From Paenibacillus sp. 481 (GTDB taxonomy: Bacteria > Bacillota > Bacilli > Paenibacillales > Paenibacillaceae): a stretch of 64,000 nt of DNA. The stretch lies in NCBI RefSeq assembly GCF_021223605.1, contig NZ_CP075175.1:4109501-4173500 (forward strand), read 5' to 3'. The translations under genes were made by a program, and so were the position numbers. Shown here piece by piece: positions 61,793-64,000 of the stretch (position 1 is the stretch's first letter; every line of letters begins with the position of its first letter). Below the pieces are notes generated by a model, which did not search any database, was not told where the DNA came from, and saw only the letters and a program-made list of their open reading frames with translations.

Positions 61793-63301
61793 ATGGACAA
61801 TAAGAGCGACAGCATGAGTAGCAGCAAGAGCGATATCCAATCGACACTGCCGTCAAACAAAGATCAGGCGTATATGAAAAAATACGTCGCCAGGCATCCA
61901 GATAGCCGGATGGGATGGTATTTTCTTGGTAAGCAGTATGAGCAGGCTGGAGAAATAGGCAAAGCTCATTATTGCTACAACCAAGCAGGTGATGTGTTCA
62001 AAGCTTTTGAAAATGAACCACTCCCTGCTGAATGGGCAGAACAATTGTCACAAAGGAAGCAAGAGCTGCTACTTCAGCGACAACGCAGACGCCGCAATGC
62101 TAAGTTAGTAGCTCTGCTCGTCTTGTTCTTTGCAATCGTCGTAGTAGCTCCAGGCGGGCAGTTGAGTATAGCTGATAAGTTGGCAACCTTTAGCGATGAG
62201 CAGGGTCCTTCTATAACGGAACCTCGTGTGGAAGGAAACGGTCATAAACAAGTTAAGTTGCTGCCTGCCTCTCAGGGAGACAGGCTCGGAGAGCTGATAC
62301 AATCCGCGATTGTTGCAGGTGCCAACAAGAAGATCGAGCTCTTGATTGTCGACGCTAAACGGGATAAACAATGGCTGCTGTGGTCACAACGACCGCGTCC
62401 ACTGTGGCAAATTACAGTTCCAGAAGCTAAACCTACTGATGATGCCGAGGCAATGGATAGTGCCGATGCTGGTACAAGTGCGAGTAGGTCCCTCAGAGGC
62501 GGCGCACTCGTTCAGCCGCTTGCGACACCTAATTGCAAGTGTGAAGAGGCTAAAGCGCAAGCACGGGTTACGGCTAACGAGTGGGCGCTTGAGGCAGAGC
62601 GCAAGCTTGTTACGCGCTCTGCGCTAACAGCTGCTGTAAGCCGGGGCATTTCATTACCCGACCGCTGGAACGGATTAGCGAAGCCATATCCGCATAATCA
62701 TGTGTCGGGTACAACGCCCCATCTAGCAGGAGACTATGCACAGCTTAAAGCTGCGTTCGATAAGCAATTATTGACCGCTGGCGCTGGCACTCAAGGCAAG
62801 CAGATGGCGGCTGTCAAAGCGTTGTGGCAAGCGAACGACGCTGACCCTTTCAAGCACCCGCTGCGCATCGTCATCGACAAGCAGCGGCATCGCCTTGCGG
62901 TTGTAAGCGGCAATATATTGCTGCGCAATTATAAGGTTGGACTTGGCGGCACACGCACCCCAGTCGGAACATTTAACATTACGGAGAAGGTTGTTAATCC
63001 AAATGGCAGCGCAACCGGAACGTACGGCAGCAGAGGGATGGCATTGTCCAACTCGCTTTATGCGATTCATGGCACAAGTGATCTTAGCAGCATTGGCAAG
63101 GATAAATCGCTCGGCTGTATACGCATGCTGCCCGCAGATGTTGAGGAGTTGTTCGATATGGTACCGCTAGGTGCGGAAGTACTCATTACGAGCGGCGTAT
63201 TACCTGCCGAGGAACGGGTGCCACAAGCGTCGGAGCGTTTCCGTGTGCAACTAGCTCCTTCGCAGCAAAATCCGAACAAAGTGTATGAGTGGCTAAGCTA
63301 G
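61793..63301 (+). CDS. Membrane-anchored L,D-transpeptidase (YkuD family)
   Basis: 502 residues. N-terminal cytosolic segment (1-100) with a TPR-like AYMKKYVARHPDSRMGWYFLGKQ unit, one membrane helix (about 105-124), a long extracytoplasmic region, and a C-terminal YkuD domain (about 355-468) with HGT (His near 425) and the catalytic SLGC Cys near 440 in KSLGCIRML. It forms 3-3 cross-links or attaches proteins to peptidoglycan. An Ala/Gly/Ser-rich middle contains PNCKC. Start at 61793, behind GGGAGGG; ATG 61772 is in front of it. The gene follows the NHL protein by 70 bp and ends the cluster. Confidence 0.88.
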   Translation: MDNKSDSMSSSKSDIQSTLPSNKDQAYMKKYVARHPDSRMGWYFLGKQYEQAGEIGKAHYCYNQAGDVFKAFENEPLPAEWAEQLSQRKQELLLQRQRRRRNAKLVALLVLFFAIVVVAPGGQLSIADKLATFSDEQGPSITEPRVEGNGHKQVKLLPASQGDRLGELIQSAIVAGANKKIELLIVDAKRDKQWLLWSQRPRPLWQITVPEAKPTDDAEAMDSADAGTSASRSLRGGALVQPLATPNCKCEEAKAQARVTANEWALEAERKLVTRSALTAAVSRGISLPDRWNGLAKPYPHNHVSGTTPHLAGDYAQLKAAFDKQLLTAGAGTQGKQMAAVKALWQANDADPFKHPLRIVIDKQRHRLAVVSGNILLRNYKVGLGGTRTPVGTFNITEKVVNPNGSATGTYGSRGMALSNSLYAIHGTSDLSSIGKDKSLGCIRMLPADVEELFDMVPLGAEVLITSGVLPAEERVPQASERFRVQLAPSQQNPNKVYEWLS

Positions 63302-63321
63302 TTTGTAAGTTAGTTTTACAT

Positions 63322-63375
63322 AAAAAAGAGCCGAACTTAAGCTTCCGGATGGAAGTTGAAAGTTCGGCTTTTTTT
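63322..63375 (+). terminator. Terminator of the cyclase-transpeptidase cluster
   Basis: AGCCGAACTT pairs with AAGTTCGGCT over a loop that itself pairs CTTCC with GGAAG; a run of seven or more T follows. Confidence 0.9.
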
Positions 63376-63417
63376 ACTACTGCTAAAAAAATGATTAACG
63401 GGTTTGGTTGTCTTAAC

Positions 63418-63505
63418 GACTTCTAAACAAGCGCTAAACAACCGTTAATCAACTGCTAAACAACTGCTAAACAACTGCTAAACAACTGCTAAACAACTGC
63501 TTAAC
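63418..63505. repeat. 11-bp tandem repeat array
   Basis: Eight consecutive 11-bp units; four in a row (63451-63494) read AACTGCTAAAC exactly, with degenerate copies on both sides. The array separates the cluster terminator from the 45-residue gene. Confidence 0.9.
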
Positions 63506-63511
63506 AGCTTC

Positions 63512-63649
63512 TTAATTGCTCACAATCAATAAGATGGAGACGATAACGATAATGAACAGCAGACTCGCTCCAACCCAGTATAACGCCTTTTTATTTCCTG
63601 TATCTTGGGGTTTCGTAGCTAGCGTTGGGGGCTTGCGTTTTGCAGACAT
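63512..63649 (-). CDS. Small single-helix membrane protein
   Basis: 45 residues: a basic N-terminus (MSAKRKPPTLATK) followed by one membrane helix (about 24-43, WVGASLLFIIVIVSILLIV). The ATG at 63649 is six to seven bases after AAAGGTGA, and the gene ends 7 bp before the tandem array. The plus-strand ORF in the same place has no site. Too short for family assignment; possibly a stress or membrane-associated peptide. Confidence 0.6.
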   Translation of the reverse strand: MSAKRKPPTLATKPQDTGNKKALYWVGASLLFIIVIVSILLIVSN

Positions 63650-63864
63650 CTGTCATCACCTTTCATTTCATAATATCATTTTACTGTTCATGCAAGTTGC
63701 TGTTTAAGTCCTTTATGTACTTCGCTATCATTATTGTAATCGTTTTCTAGGTAAATGAACAGATATGTTAATTGGATAACTGACTTTTCTTTTTTTCGAG
63801 AAACATTTAAACTGTTATATAGGGCATATACAATTTTGCATAGATATGATCGGAGTGAAACGGC
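63650..63864. other. Intergenic region before pyrD
   Basis: About 215 AT-rich bases between the divergent 45-residue gene and pyrD; promoters for both should lie here. No hairpin or small ORF with a ribosome site seen. Confidence 0.5.
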
Positions 63865-64000
63865 TTGTTGTATCGCAATATAGGGAAACCGATTTTCTTT
63901 AAAATGGATCCAGAACGGGCACACCACCTTGTCATTGGAGGATTGGCAACAGCGGCCAAGCTGCCTGGGATGCAATCTATGCTGAAGGGGATGTATGGGG
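63865..64000 (+). CDS. pyrD: Dihydroorotate dehydrogenase, class 2, N-terminal fragment
   Basis: The first 45 codons; the gene continues beyond the window. The start is TTG at 63865 (or TTG 63868), nine bases after GGAG. The peptide begins LYRNIGKPIFFKMDPERAHH, matching the membrane-associated helical N-terminus and the conserved DPERAHH of the quinone-dependent (class 2) enzymes, which oxidise dihydroorotate to orotate in pyrimidine synthesis. Class 2 is less usual in Bacillus, where class 1B is the norm. Confidence 0.85.
   Translation, partial: MLYRNIGKPIFFKMDPERAHHLVIGGLATAAKLPGMQSMLKGMYG

Noticed and set aside
63516-63707. 63-residue plus-strand ORF opposite the small membrane protein
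   Set aside because: No ribosome site; the minus-strand frame has one and gives a plausible membrane peptide.

Overview
The window looks like chromosomal DNA of a spore-forming Firmicute of the Paenibacillaceae, most likely Paenibacillus or a close relative. This rests on: a GerA-type germinant receptor operon, a YjcZ-type small spore protein, a YtpB-type terpenoid synthase, the hemE-hemH-hemY order of Gram-positive haem synthesis, strong AGGAGG ribosome sites with frequent TTG/GTG starts, and many intrinsic terminators. I see no rRNA, tRNA, CRISPR array, insertion sequence or prophage. Genes are dense and mostly ordinary housekeeping or accessory functions. Short tandem repeats inside genes and in gaps recur through the window.

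Layout. 1-3154 (minus): germinant receptor operon gerA-gerB-gerC (C cut by the window edge); GerA ends in about 165 residues of Gly/Gln/Ser/Thr repeats. 3468-7037: hemE-hemH-hemY, with a cre-like site upstream. 7227-12333: molybdenum cofactor genes (moeA, a MoeB/ThiF enzyme, a MoaD-MoaE fusion) with two glycosyltransferases between them. 12557-21914: FAH-family hydrolase, DUF92 membrane protein, TetR regulator, ABC-F ATPase, a 600 bp repeat-bearing gap, AcuI/YhdH-type reductase, M42 peptidase, LapA-like protein, FAD oxidoreductase. 22164-30991: oligoendopeptidase F with two possible starts, small proteins, cold-shock protein, YebC-type regulator, nitroreductase, MFS transporter, YtpB-like synthase, pfkA. 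31312-37026: secreted subtilase, FMN reductase with an unusual leader, secreted multidomain chitinase. 37109-45462: YitT, CshA-type helicase, YjcZ, YesL, a probable 6S RNA, thiol peroxidase, rhomboid protease, LysR regulator, YugP protease and a MerR regulator. 45731-49390: ammonium transporter amtB, translationally linked to a DUF294 nucleotidyltransferase and a DnaQ-type exonuclease, with a perfect GlnR/TnrA operator downstream of a good promoter. 49377-55530: JAMM protein, MFS transporter, TlpA-like thioredoxin, citramalate synthase, DNA polymerase IV, ferredoxin. 55755-63301: four co-directional genes (CHASE2 adenylate cyclase, secreted FecR-domain protein, secreted NHL-repeat protein, membrane-anchored L,D-transpeptidase). 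The window ends in the start of pyrD.

The best candidate for an undescribed system is the 55.6-63.4 kb block. It has its own sigma-A-like promoter and a strong terminator, and it joins a cAMP-producing membrane sensor to envelope proteins and a peptidoglycan cross-linking enzyme. Second is the amtB-DUF294-exonuclease operon, where a transporter is tied to a GlnD-like nucleotidyltransferase. All function calls come from reading the translated sequence and family knowledge; no database search was run.
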